A stretch of 64,000 nucleotides of DNA from assembly GCA_038327995.1 (NCBI GenBank), contig JBBQLP010000008.1, positions 1 to 64,000 on the forward strand, given 5' to 3'. Below the pieces are notes generated by a model. The model saw only the letters and a program-made list of their open reading frames with translations, searched no databases and was not told the DNA's origin. Shown here one piece after another: positions 6,969 through 15,189 of this stretch. The position numbers and the translations under genes are program-made. The stretch comes from CAIOYC01 sp038327995 (GTDB lineage: Bacteria; Pseudomonadota; Alphaproteobacteria; Caulobacterales; Caulobacteraceae). Each line of letters starts with the position of its first letter. Within the stretch, counting starts at the first letter, position 1.

Positions 6969-9098
6969 ATGATCCGCATCGCCGCCTTCGTGGTCGCCCT
7001 TTCGGCCCTGTTCTCCAGCCTCGCGCCGGGGACGGTGCTGGCGGCGCCGGTCAAGACCGCCCACGTGGAAGCCGAGCTTGTGGCGCAGTCCAAGACCGCG
7101 CCCATCGGCTCCACCGTCTATGTGGCCCTGCACCAGAAGATCATCCCCGGCTGGCACACCTATTGGCGCAACCCCGGCGACGCGGGGCAGGCCACCTCGC
7201 TGACCTGGACTCTGCCCCCCGGCTGGACCGCCAGCGAAATCGTCTGGCCGCAGCCTGAGCGGTTCCTGTCCGGTCCCCTGATGAACTACGTCTTCTCCGA
7301 CGAGGTCTATCTGCCGGTGGCGATTACGATTCCGGCGGACGCGAAGCCAGGCAAGGCGACGCTCAACGCCGTGGTCGACTGGCTGGTCTGCAAGGATGTG
7401 TGCGTGCCCGAACAGGTGAAGCTGTCGGTGGTCATACCCGTGGTCGCGGCCGGAACCTCGCCGGTTCCCAACCCCACCTGGGCCAAGTCCATCGCCGACA
7501 CCCTGGCCCTCGCGCCCAAGCCCGCCGGACTGAAGGCTAGCTTCGCCCTGATGAAGGGCGAAAAAGTGCGCCTGACCGTCAGCGGCGCGGCGCTGACCGG
7601 GCTTGATGTGTCGAAGGCCTATCTCTACCCCTACGACGGCACGGTAATCGACCATGTGAAGCCGCAGGCGGTGGCAAAGACCAAGACCGGACTGATCCTG
7701 ACCCTGCCCGCCGGATACGCCTTCACCCACGCCAAGGCTCCGGCGAAGCTGAACGGAGTTCTGGCGCTCGACCCTGCGCACGGGTTCGAGATTTCGGCGA
7801 CCGGCGCAAAGCGGGCTGATGGGCTCGTCGCAGCGGGCGCAGGCGGCGACAGCAACCTGACCCTTCCCGGCGCACTGGCGTTCGCCTTCATCGGCGGGCT
7901 GATCCTGAACCTGATGCCGTGCGTTTTTCCGGTGCTGTCGATCAAGGCAGCGCAGCTCGCCCGCCACGTAGAGCACCCTGCCCGCGCCGCCGCCGAGGGG
8001 ATCGTCTTTCTGCTGGGCTGCGTGCTCACCTTCGTGGCGCTGGCGGCGATCCTGATCATAGCGCAACAGGCGGGCAAGGCCGTGGGCTGGGGCTTCCAGC
8101 TTCAGTCTCCCGCCGTCATCGCCATCCTCGCCCTGCTTATGCTGGCGGTGGGCCTGAACCTGTCTGGCGTGTTCGAGATCGGTCTGTCAGTGCAGGGAAC
8201 CGGACAGGGGTTGGCCTCCAAATCCGGGCTGGTGGGCTCGTTCTTCACCGGAGTGCTGGCCGTGGTGGTCGCCGCCCCCTGCACAGCGCCCTTCATGGCC
8301 GGAGCCATCGGCTGGGCCTTCACCCAGCCGCCGGTCGCTGCGCTGTCGGTGTTCGTGGCGCTGGGGCTTGGCCTCGCCGCCCCCTTCACCCTGATCTCGC
8401 TCGTGCCGGGCCTGTTCAAGCGCCTGCCCAGACCCGGCGCGTGGATGGAGGGGCTGAAGAAGACCCTGGCCTTTCCGATGTATGCGACGGTGGCGTGGCT
8501 GGCGTGGGTGTTCGTGCAGCAGGCGGGAGCCAATGGTCTCCTGTTCCTGATGGCCGCCGCCGTCGTGATCGCCTTCGCGGTCTGGATGTTCGGGGTCAGC
8601 CAGCGCGCCGCAAGGACCGCCGCCCCGCGCCTCGCCGCCCTCGCAGCTCTGGCCATCGCCGTTCCCCTGGCCCTGTTCGGCGCCACCATGCAGGCTGCGG
8701 CGGCCAGCGGCGCAAGCTCAGCGTCTCCCGTCCCCGGCGTCGCCGCCGAGGTGTGGTCGCCCACCAAGGTCGAGAGCCTGCGCGCCGCCGGCAAGCCGGT
8801 GTTCGTGGACTTCACCGCCGCCTGGTGCGTCACCTGTCAGGTCAATGAGCGCACCGCCCTCGCTAGCGCAGGCGTGGCCAACGCTTTCAAACGCACCGGG
8901 GCGGTTTACCTCCGTGCAGACTGGACCAACCGCAACGACGAGATCGCCAAGGCGCTGGCCGAGCAGGGCCGGGTGGGAGTGCCGCTCTACCTGCTCTACG
9001 ACGCCAAGGGCGGGAGCGAACCCGCCGTCCTGCCGCAAATCCTCACCGAGGGCATAGTGGTCACGGCGCTGGACGCCGCGGCCAAGCCGACGGCGTAG
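6969..9098 (+). CDS. dsbD: Thiol:disulfide interchange protein DsbD/ScsB family
   Basis: 709 residues with the three-part DsbD plan. After a signal peptide (1-25) comes a periplasmic N-terminal domain with the Cys pair CKDVC (Cys141, Cys145). Then follows a polytopic DsbD/CcdA core (about 298-575) with Cys318 in NLMPCVFPV and Cys438 in AAPCTAPFM. Last is a periplasmic thioredoxin domain with WCVTC (Cys620, Cys623). Electrons pass from cytoplasmic thioredoxin through the membrane core to the periplasmic domains, keeping exported thiols reduced. The N-terminal domain is longer than in E. coli DsbD and resembles ScsB-type proteins. A small inverted repeat (TCCCC TTTT GGGGA) follows the stop. It stands alone on its strand. 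Confidence 0.9.
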   Translation: MIRIAAFVVALSALFSSLAPGTVLAAPVKTAHVEAELVAQSKTAPIGSTVYVALHQKIIPGWHTYWRNPGDAGQATSLTWTLPPGWTASEIVWPQPERFLSGPLMNYVFSDEVYLPVAITIPADAKPGKATLNAVVDWLVCKDVCVPEQVKLSVVIPVVAAGTSPVPNPTWAKSIADTLALAPKPAGLKASFALMKGEKVRLTVSGAALTGLDVSKAYLYPYDGTVIDHVKPQAVAKTKTGLILTLPAGYAFTHAKAPAKLNGVLALDPAHGFEISATGAKRADGLVAAGAGGDSNLTLPGALAFAFIGGLILNLMPCVFPVLSIKAAQLARHVEHPARAAAEGIVFLLGCVLTFVALAAILIIAQQAGKAVGWGFQLQSPAVIAILALLMLAVGLNLSGVFEIGLSVQGTGQGLASKSGLVGSFFTGVLAVVVAAPCTAPFMAGAIGWAFTQPPVAALSVFVALGLGLAAPFTLISLVPGLFKRLPRPGAWMEGLKKTLAFPMYATVAWLAWVFVQQAGANGLLFLMAAAVVIAFAVWMFGVSQRAARTAAPRLAALAALAIAVPLALFGATMQAAAASGASSASPVPGVAAEVWSPTKVESLRAAGKPVFVDFTAAWCVTCQVNERTALASAGVANAFKRTGAVYLRADWTNRNDEIAKALAEQGRVGVPLYLLYDAKGGSEPAVLPQILTEGIVVTALDAAAKPTA

Positions 9099-9183
9099 TC
9101 CCGCTCCCCTTTTGGGGAAACAACTTCGTTGCATCGACACAATGGTCTATTCGCAGCACTGATCGCTGTTGTAGGAACTCTTC

Positions 9184-10083
9184 GTGACAGCAACTCTCCC
9201 GCCGCTTCGTATTGCTGTTCTCGGCGCGGGTAAGATAGGGTCCGCTTTCGCCTTCCAATTGGCAGGTAAGGGCGGCCACTCGGTCATCGTGATCGCCAGG
9301 CCTGGTTCCACCCGTTTGGCGCAGCTTCAACGCGACGGAGCGATCATCAATGTGAAGGGCGAGCGGGTAGGCGTGCGGGTTTGCGACTTTCTGGACGAGG
9401 AAACGCCCTTCGACCTGGTGATCGTCACACTCCTCGCACATCAGACGGAGCCGCTCTTGCCAGCCCTGCAGCGCAGCGCGGCTAGCTGCATTCAGTTCAT
9501 GTTCAACACCTTCGAACCGGAGCTTCTACAGGCGTCGATCGGCCCTGAACGGTGCGCCTTTGGTATGCCTTTCGTGCAGGCGACCCTGGATAATGATGGT
9601 CGGCTAAAGGCCGTCATCGGCGCTGGCGGCCAAAAGAGCATCATGAGCCGTCAGCGCTGGGTCGACGTGTTCAACACGGCCGGATTGCCCGCCGCGCTCG
9701 AACCCCAAATGCCACTCTGGCTCCGCTGCCACGTCCCGTTCTGCGTGGCGTTCGAAAGCGTGTCGGTCGCAGGCGTGAGGCGAGGCGGCGGGGCTTCGTG
9801 GGGGGAAGCCCTTGTCCTAGCTCGGGGCGTCCACGCGAGCTTCGAGCTGATCAAGGGTCTGGGCGATCCGATTTATCCGCAGGCAAAACGGCGCATTGAC
9901 AGCAGCGCCGTGTGGGTGATGGCGACGGTGTTGTGGTTCATGTCGCGAATTCGCTCATTTCGAGTGCTGCTGGCGACCGGCGAAGCTGAATGCCGCGCTT
10001 TGGTGGACGCGATGGTGGATGCGGCGCCGCGCGCAAATACCCCGGTCGCCGTGCAGGATATTGTCGCTATGAAACCTTCGTAG
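9184..10083 (+). CDS. 2-dehydropantoate 2-reductase family protein (ApbA/PanE-like)
   Basis: 299 residues. The N-terminal Rossmann domain opens with IAVLGAGKIGSAFAFQLAGKG and IVIARPGS, the NADP-binding pattern of ketopantoate reductases. The helical C-terminal domain (about 175-290) is present but weakly similar to the PanE consensus. The usual catalytic Lys region (K...NC/N) reads as CHVPFCVAFESVSVAGVRRG, so the classical Lys and Asn are not obvious and pantothenate synthesis cannot be claimed. The start is a GTG at 9184 with AGGA upstream. It follows dsbD by 85 bases. Other members of this superfamily act on different 2-oxo acids, so the substrate is open. Confidence 0.75.
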   Translation: MTATLPPLRIAVLGAGKIGSAFAFQLAGKGGHSVIVIARPGSTRLAQLQRDGAIINVKGERVGVRVCDFLDEETPFDLVIVTLLAHQTEPLLPALQRSAASCIQFMFNTFEPELLQASIGPERCAFGMPFVQATLDNDGRLKAVIGAGGQKSIMSRQRWVDVFNTAGLPAALEPQMPLWLRCHVPFCVAFESVSVAGVRRGGGASWGEALVLARGVHASFELIKGLGDPIYPQAKRRIDSSAVWVMATVLWFMSRIRSFRVLLATGEAECRALVDAMVDAAPRANTPVAVQDIVAMKPS

Positions 10084-10316
10084 AGGTCAGCCGCATCCGA
10101 CTCTATAAGGTCCGCTAACGTCGCAGCAGAAATTGCTCCGCCGTCCGAACGCAGGCCGGCAACGGTCCAATTAGCGGCCGGAGGTCAAGAACACCGTCCG
10201 TTGCGGAGTTGCGTTGCCACCTCCCGCCGGGGCGAGCCAGAAGCGACCCTCCATTTCACGGGCTGGCAAAACCTGCCTCGGCGGCTAAGGTAGCTGCAAA
10301 ATCAGGGAGCCAATCC

Positions 10317-11033
10317 ATGTCACGCACCGCCAAAACCCTCGCCGCAACCGCCATCGCCCTGGCGCTCGGGGCGGTCTCCATCGCCTTCGCCCAGATGCCG
10401 CGCGCCGACGCCATGACCGATCCGGCGATGAAGCGGGTCGAGGTCCTGGCCTTTATCGGCGTCAAGCCCGGCGACCGGGTGGCCGACATCGTGGCTGGCC
10501 GCTTCGTGCGGGCGCTGAGCGAGGCGGTCGGACCCAAAGGCAAGGTCTACGCCGTGGAGACCGCCGAGGTGGTGAAGGCCCACCCCGAGGTAATGGGCAT
10601 GATGAAAGGCCTGGCCGATATGCCTGCCTTCGCCAATGTCGTGTTGAGCGCCGATCCGGTGGCGACGCCCCTGCCCACGGGCCTGGACGTGGTCTTCATT
10701 CGCCAGAACTACCACGACCTGCACGACAAGTTCATGGGACCGGCCGACGTGGCCGCGTTCAACCGCAACGTCTATGCCGCGCTGAAGCCCGGCGGGGTCT
10801 ATGTGGTGCTGGACCACGCCGACGCGGCGGGAACGGGTCTGAAGGACACCGACACCCTGCACCGGATCGACGAGGCGGCGGTGAAGTCAGAGGTGGTGGC
10901 GGCGGGCTTCAGGCTCGACGGGGAAAGCACCATTCTGGCCAACCCCGGCGACGACCACTCCAAGAATGTGTTCGACCCTTCGGTGCGCGGCAAGACCGAC
11001 CAGTTCCTGCTGCGGTTCAAAAAGCCGCGCTGA
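10317..11033 (+). CDS. Exported class I SAM methyltransferase-like protein with altered motif I
   Basis: 238 residues. The ATG at 10317 has AGGGAG upstream and begins a clear signal peptide (MSRTAKTLAA through about residue 26, ending AFAQ). The rest looks like a Rossmann methyltransferase: VKPGDRVADIV, VGPKGKVYAVET, LDVVFIRQNYHDLHD and LKPGGVYVVLDHAD. The glycine-rich SAM loop, normally D-x-G-x-G-x-G, reads DIVAGRFVRAL here, with only one glycine. A secreted methyltransferase would lack SAM in the periplasm, so the activity is questionable. Related exported proteins occur in other alphaproteobacteria as far as I recall. It stands alone; 233 bases upstream (10084-10316) show no other gene. 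Confidence 0.7.
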   Translation: MSRTAKTLAATAIALALGAVSIAFAQMPRADAMTDPAMKRVEVLAFIGVKPGDRVADIVAGRFVRALSEAVGPKGKVYAVETAEVVKAHPEVMGMMKGLADMPAFANVVLSADPVATPLPTGLDVVFIRQNYHDLHDKFMGPADVAAFNRNVYAALKPGGVYVVLDHADAAGTGLKDTDTLHRIDEAAVKSEVVAAGFRLDGESTILANPGDDHSKNVFDPSVRGKTDQFLLRFKKPR

Positions 11034-11051
11034 GGATAGCTCCCTCCGCTC

Positions 11052-11537
11052 CTAAACCGGCGGTCTGGGCGGGGCGGTGATGACTTCAACGTTGTCGTTG
11101 AGCAGGTAGGCCATATCCGACAGGGCCTTGTCGCGCGCGGCGCCGGTGGCGGCGGCGACCTCGGCGAGCTTTTTCGGCAGGTCCTGCGAGATGCCGCGCA
11201 GGATGCACTTCAGGTCCCCATCCGTGCCGCGTGCGGCGAGATCCAGGTGCCCCTTCATGTCCAGCGCCGAGAGGGCGGCGATCTTGCCCTTGAAGGCGTC
11301 GAACTGCTTCAGGGCGCCCGGCGATTTGCGCAAGGCGTTGACCTCGGCCTTCAGCGCCTTGGCCCGGCCCACGATGTCGGCGTAGAGCGGCTCGCGGGAG
11401 AGCGCGCTGACGCCCGCTGACGTCACCACCGGGGTCGGCGCGTTCATGGCCAGCATCAGCTTCGCCCCGGCGTGCGAGGGGTCAGCGCTCATCGAAGCGA
11501 GCCACAGGAAAGTCGAGACGGCGACATCGCAGGACAT
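11052..11537 (-). CDS. Hypothetical alpha-helical protein
   Basis: 161 residues. The ATG at 11537 is preceded by GAGGAG at good spacing, supporting a real gene. The sequence is predicted to be mainly helical, with Ala/Leu/Lys-rich segments such as ADIVGRAKALKAEVNALRKS and KKLAEVAAATGAARDKALSD, and one Cys in LKCILRGISQDLP. The N-terminal stretch is mildly hydrophobic (VAVSTFLWLASM) but too short and lacking a charged lead to be a convincing signal peptide. I do not recognise the family. It is convergent with the methyltransferase-like gene and divergent from pgi, and apparently monocistronic. Confidence 0.6.
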   Translation of the reverse strand: MSCDVAVSTFLWLASMSADPSHAGAKLMLAMNAPTPVVTSAGVSALSREPLYADIVGRAKALKAEVNALRKSPGALKQFDAFKGKIAALSALDMKGHLDLAARGTDGDLKCILRGISQDLPKKLAEVAAATGAARDKALSDMAYLLNDNVEVITAPPRPPV

Positions 11538-11619
11538 GGTTGGCTCCTCACACGAAACAGACCCTGACTATTGGCGCCGCGTTCGGTAAACATTGAGTAA
11601 CCATGATGAAGATAGCCGA

Positions 11620-13206
11620 ATGACCGCCGCACATCCCGTCGAAGCCGCCGCCTTGACGCAGGCCTGGGCGCGCTTCGATCACGCCGCCGAAGCCGCGTCC
11701 CGCACGCCCCTGATCGACCTCTACGCCGCCGAGCCGGACCGGATGGCGCGGATGACGCTGGACGCGGCGGGGCTTTATCTCGACCTTTCCAAACAGCCCC
11801 TCAGCGCCGAAGGGCTGGAGGCCGGGATCGCTCTCGTTCGCGCCTCGGGCGTAGAGGCGGCGCGCGCAGCCCTGTTCGCCGGAGAGGCCGTAAACGCTTC
11901 GGAAGGTCGGGCCGTGCTGCACCCAGCGCTTCGCCAGCCGAACGGCGAGTTCCGCGCCCTCGGCCAGCCGGTCTCCCCTGCGGTGCGCGAGGGGCTGGCG
12001 CGCATGAAGGCGCTGGCCGACGATGTGCGCTCTGGCAAGGCGCGGGGCGCGACCGGACAGCGCTTCAGCGCCATCGTCCACATCGGCATCGGCGGCTCAG
12101 ATCTCGGCCCGCGGCTGGTGTGGGAGGCGCTGCGCCCGCTGGATGCGCCCATCGACCTGCGCTTCGCCGCCAATGTGGATGGGGCGGAGATCACCGCCGC
12201 CCTGCATGGGCTAGACCCGGCGACCACCCTCATCATCGCCGTCTCCAAGACCTTCACCACCCAGGAGACCCTGGCCAACGCCGAGGTTGCACGAGGCTGG
12301 TTGCGGGCCGCGCTGGGCGATGAGGGGGCCCGCGCCCACTTCGCCGCCGTCTCCGCCGCACCGGACAAGGCGGTCGCCTTCGGTGTGAACCCAGAGCGGG
12401 TGTTCGCCTTCTGGGACTGGGTCGGGGGACGGTTCTCGGTCTGGTCGGCGGTGGGGCTATCGTGCGCCATGGCACTGGGGTGGGACACGTTCGAGGGGTT
12501 CCTCGCGGGCGCCGCGGCGATGGACGCCCACTTCATCCAGGCGCCGCTGGATCGAAACGCCCCGGTGCTGCTCGCCCTGGCTCAGGTGTTCAACCGCGAT
12601 GGTCTCGGGCGCGGCGCGCGGGCGGTGGTTCCCTATGCCCAAAGGCTGCGGCTCCTGCCCCCCTTCCTGCAACAGCTTGAGATGGAGTCGAACGGCAAGC
12701 GGGTGCGGCGGGACGGAACTCCGGTGCTGCGCGCCACCGCGCCGGTGGTGTTCGGCGACGCCGGGACCAACGGTCAGCACGCCTTCTTCCAGCTTCTGCA
12801 TCAGGGAACCGACGTGATCCCCGTGGAGTTCATCGCCGTCGCCCACGCCGACGAAGGCCCCCCCGACCTGCACCGGAAACTCCTCGCCAATGTGGTCGCC
12901 CAGGCCGAGGCCCTGATGATCGGGCGCGGCGAAACGGACGTGCCCGCCGAGCGCGCCTTCCCCGGAAACCGTCCCTCGACCATGATCGTGCTGGAGCGCC
13001 TGACCCCAGAGAGCCTCGGCGCCCTCCTCGCCCTCTATGAACACAAGGTGCTGGTGGAAGGCGTGCTGTGGGGCGTCAACAGCTTTGACCAGTGGGGCGT
13101 CGAGCTTGGCAAGTCGCTGGCGAGTTTGGTGCTGGGCGAGCTTGAAGGCGGCGCGCACGGGACGCACGACCCATCCACCACGGCGCTAATCGAGCGGTTC
13201 AGGTGA
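11620..13206 (+). CDS. pgi: Glucose-6-phosphate isomerase
   Basis: 528 residues, the usual length of the bacterial enzyme. It interconverts glucose-6-phosphate and fructose-6-phosphate in the cytoplasm. Visible signatures are IHIGIGGSDLGP, the sugar-phosphate loop VSKTFTTQETLANA, GGRFSVWSAVGL, HAFFQLLHQGTDVIPVEF with the catalytic His, and the C-terminal PGI signature GVNSFDQWGVELGKSLA with its Lys. I use the ATG at 11620, where family similarity begins; a TTG at 11593 is possible. Its TGA overlaps the next gene start (TGATG), coupling it to an acetyltransferase gene. In Entner-Doudoroff organisms this enzyme mainly recycles fructose-6-phosphate. Confidence 0.95.
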   Translation: MTAAHPVEAAALTQAWARFDHAAEAASRTPLIDLYAAEPDRMARMTLDAAGLYLDLSKQPLSAEGLEAGIALVRASGVEAARAALFAGEAVNASEGRAVLHPALRQPNGEFRALGQPVSPAVREGLARMKALADDVRSGKARGATGQRFSAIVHIGIGGSDLGPRLVWEALRPLDAPIDLRFAANVDGAEITAALHGLDPATTLIIAVSKTFTTQETLANAEVARGWLRAALGDEGARAHFAAVSAAPDKAVAFGVNPERVFAFWDWVGGRFSVWSAVGLSCAMALGWDTFEGFLAGAAAMDAHFIQAPLDRNAPVLLALAQVFNRDGLGRGARAVVPYAQRLRLLPPFLQQLEMESNGKRVRRDGTPVLRATAPVVFGDAGTNGQHAFFQLLHQGTDVIPVEFIAVAHADEGPPDLHRKLLANVVAQAEALMIGRGETDVPAERAFPGNRPSTMIVLERLTPESLGALLALYEHKVLVEGVLWGVNSFDQWGVELGKSLASLVLGELEGGAHGTHDPSTTALIERFR

Positions 13207-13736
13207 TGGCGGACGCGCATCCCGTCGATGTGCGCGTTGCAGGGCCGGATGAGCGCGGTGTGATCGCCAACCTGATGCAGCTTTATGTGCACGATTTCGC
13301 CGACTATCTGCCCCCCGAGAAGGCGGGCGAGCTAGAGGTCGATGGCCGCTTCCGCGACTATCCGCTGGACGCCTGGTGGAGCGAGCCTGACCACGTTCCA
13401 CTCCTGTTGCGGATCGAAGGGCGGCTGGTCGGTTTCGCCCTGCTCAACGCTGCATCACACAGCGGCCGGCCGGTGGATCGCAACATGGCCGAGTTTTGGA
13501 TCGCCCGAAAATACCGGCGCGGCGGCGTGGGAACCGAGGCCGCGCGCGCAATCTTCGGCCTCTATCCCGGCGTGTGGGAAGCGGCGGTAGCGCGGCGCAA
13601 CCGGGACGCCCTGCCCTTCTGGCGCAGCGCCATCGGCGGCTGCCCCAGCGTGCATGAGGTGGAGGAAACCGACCACGCCACCCCCGACTGGAACGGCCCG
13701 ATCCTGCGTTTTCGGATCGGAGAAGCGGCGGGCTGA
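13206..13736 (+). CDS. GNAT family N-acetyltransferase
   Basis: 176 residues. The GNAT acetyl-CoA loop is visible as AEFWIARKYRRGGVGTEAARAIF (motif A with R-x-x-G-x-G), followed by a C-terminal WRSAIGG motif B-like turn. The early VDVRVAGPDERGVIANLMQLYVHD matches the N-terminal alpha1 region. It would transfer an acetyl group to a small molecule or protein amine; the acceptor is unknown. The ATG at 13206 overlaps the pgi stop by one base, so it is co-translated with pgi. No functional link to glycolysis is evident. Confidence 0.85.
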   Translation: MADAHPVDVRVAGPDERGVIANLMQLYVHDFADYLPPEKAGELEVDGRFRDYPLDAWWSEPDHVPLLLRIEGRLVGFALLNAASHSGRPVDRNMAEFWIARKYRRGGVGTEAARAIFGLYPGVWEAAVARRNRDALPFWRSAIGGCPSVHEVEETDHATPDWNGPILRFRIGEAAG

Positions 13737-13766
13737 ACCCTTGTTCAGACCCGCCGCCCGCAGTCA

Positions 13767-14141
13767 TTACATCCGGTGCAGACCACAGAGCTTGTTGCCG
13801 TCCGGATCGCGAAGATAGGCGAGGTAGAGCTTGCCCGTGGGGCCTTCGCGCACCCCCGGCGGGTCCTCGCAGGTCGTGCCCCCGGCGGCGAGACCGGCGG
13901 CGTGCCAGGCGTCGACCTGCGCGGGCGAGCTGGCCGCAAAACCGAAGGTGCTGCCGTTGGCGCTGGTGGCTGGCTCACCATCGATTGGCTTGGAGACCGA
14001 GAAAACCCCGCTCGGGGTCATGTAGAAGATGCGATGGCCGTCGACCCGCGCAGGCGGCACGCCGAGGGAGCCGAGAAGCGCGTCGTAGAAGGTTTTGGCG
14101 CCGTCCAGATCGTTGGTCCCGACCATAATATGCGAAAACAT
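13767..14141 (-). CDS. VOC (glyoxalase/bleomycin resistance) family protein
   Basis: 124 residues, one VOC module pair. Features are MFSHIMVGTNDLDGAKTFYDALL at the N-terminus (metal His in SHIMVG), a central MTPSGVFSVSKPIDGEPA, WHAAGLAAGGTTCEDPPGVREG, and a C-terminal AYLRDPDGNKLCGLHRM with the expected aspartate. The start is the ATG at 14141, preceded by GGAAGGA; the frame extends upstream but without support. These proteins bind a divalent metal and act as lyases, dioxygenases or resistance proteins; the reaction is not determinable here. It sits convergent to the pgi-GNAT pair. Confidence 0.83.
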   Translation of the reverse strand: MFSHIMVGTNDLDGAKTFYDALLGSLGVPPARVDGHRIFYMTPSGVFSVSKPIDGEPATSANGSTFGFAASSPAQVDAWHAAGLAAGGTTCEDPPGVREGPTGKLYLAYLRDPDGNKLCGLHRM

Positions 14142-14309
14142 CGATAGTCCTTCCCGTTGGGCCGAGGCCAACGCCGCAGCGAGCCGAGCCATAACCCCAC
14201 GAGCTTGAGCGTCAACCGTAATGATTCCCGCTCACCGCGCCTTCCCTAACGGCACGTTTTCCAATCGCGTCGCCGCGCGTATGCTGGCCGCAACCCGGAG
14301 AGACACGCC

Positions 14310-15185
14310 ATGAACGCACAGGCCACAGCCCAAGCCGCGACCACCGCGACCTACGAATGTTTCGACGTGGAGATCGCCGGGGGCGTCGCGCACATCCGCC
14401 TTAGGCGGCCAGACGTGTTCAACTCCATGATCCGCAGTTTCTGGAACGAACTGCCGGTGATCGTGAACGACATCAACGACAACGCCCGCGCGCGCTGCAT
14501 CGTCATTTCCTCCACCGGCAAGCATTTCTCCGCCGGGATGGACCTCGGGGTGTTCGCTACGGGCGGCACGACGGGAGACACGAAGGCCGACCGCTGGACC
14601 GCCGGGGAAAGCTTCCGCCACCACGTCCACGCGCTGCAGGACAGTTTCTCGTGCCTCGATCAGGCGCGAATGCCGGTGCTGGTCGCCATCCAGGGCGGGT
14701 GTATCGGCGGGGCGGTGGACATGACCTCGGCCTGCGACATCCGCTATGCGACGGCCGACGCCTTCTTCTGCATACAGGAGATCAATATCGGCATGACCGC
14801 CGACGTCGGCACCTTTCCGCGCCTTTGCAAGTTGATCCCGGAGGGCCACGTGCGCGAACTCGCCTACACCGGGCGGCGGCTATCGGCGCAACGGGCGAAG
14901 GAAATCGGCCTGGTCAACGAGGTGTTCGACAGCCACGAAATGCTTCTGGACCATGTGCTCGCCACCGCGCGCGAGATCGCCTCCAAGGCGCCCCTGGCGG
15001 TGGCGGGTTCAAAGGTGATGATCAACTACGCCCGCGACCACTCGATCAAGGACGCCCTCGACTACATCGCGGTCTGGCAGGTCGGAATGTTCTCAGGCCC
15101 GCATATGCAGGAAGCCTTCACCGCCAAACAGGAAAAGCGCGAGGCGAACTTCCCCGACCTCTTGCCCCTGCGCAAGGGTATGTAA
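14310..15185 (+). CDS. Crotonase family enoyl-CoA hydratase/isomerase
   Basis: 291 residues with the crotonase fold. The oxyanion-hole segments are SSTGKHFSAGMDLGVF and VAIQGGCIGGAVDMTSACDI. The helix after them reads FCIQEINIGMTADVGTFPRL: the Asp in TADVG sits where delta3,5-delta2,4-dienoyl-CoA isomerases have a catalytic acid, so isomerase is at least as likely as hydratase. The ATG at 14310 is preceded by GGAGAGA. Its role would be beta-oxidation of unsaturated acyl-CoA. It ends four bases from the convergent pentapeptide gene, leaving no room for separate terminators. Confidence 0.87.
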   Translation: MNAQATAQAATTATYECFDVEIAGGVAHIRLRRPDVFNSMIRSFWNELPVIVNDINDNARARCIVISSTGKHFSAGMDLGVFATGGTTGDTKADRWTAGESFRHHVHALQDSFSCLDQARMPVLVAIQGGCIGGAVDMTSACDIRYATADAFFCIQEINIGMTADVGTFPRLCKLIPEGHVRELAYTGRRLSAQRAKEIGLVNEVFDSHEMLLDHVLATAREIASKAPLAVAGSKVMINYARDHSIKDALDYIAVWQVGMFSGPHMQEAFTAKQEKREANFPDLLPLRKGM

Positions 15186-15189
15186 AGTC

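Noticed and set aside
9101..9120. Small hairpin after dsbD as a terminator
   Set aside because: The stem is only five base pairs (TCCCC/GGGGA) with no T-tract, too weak to list as a terminator.
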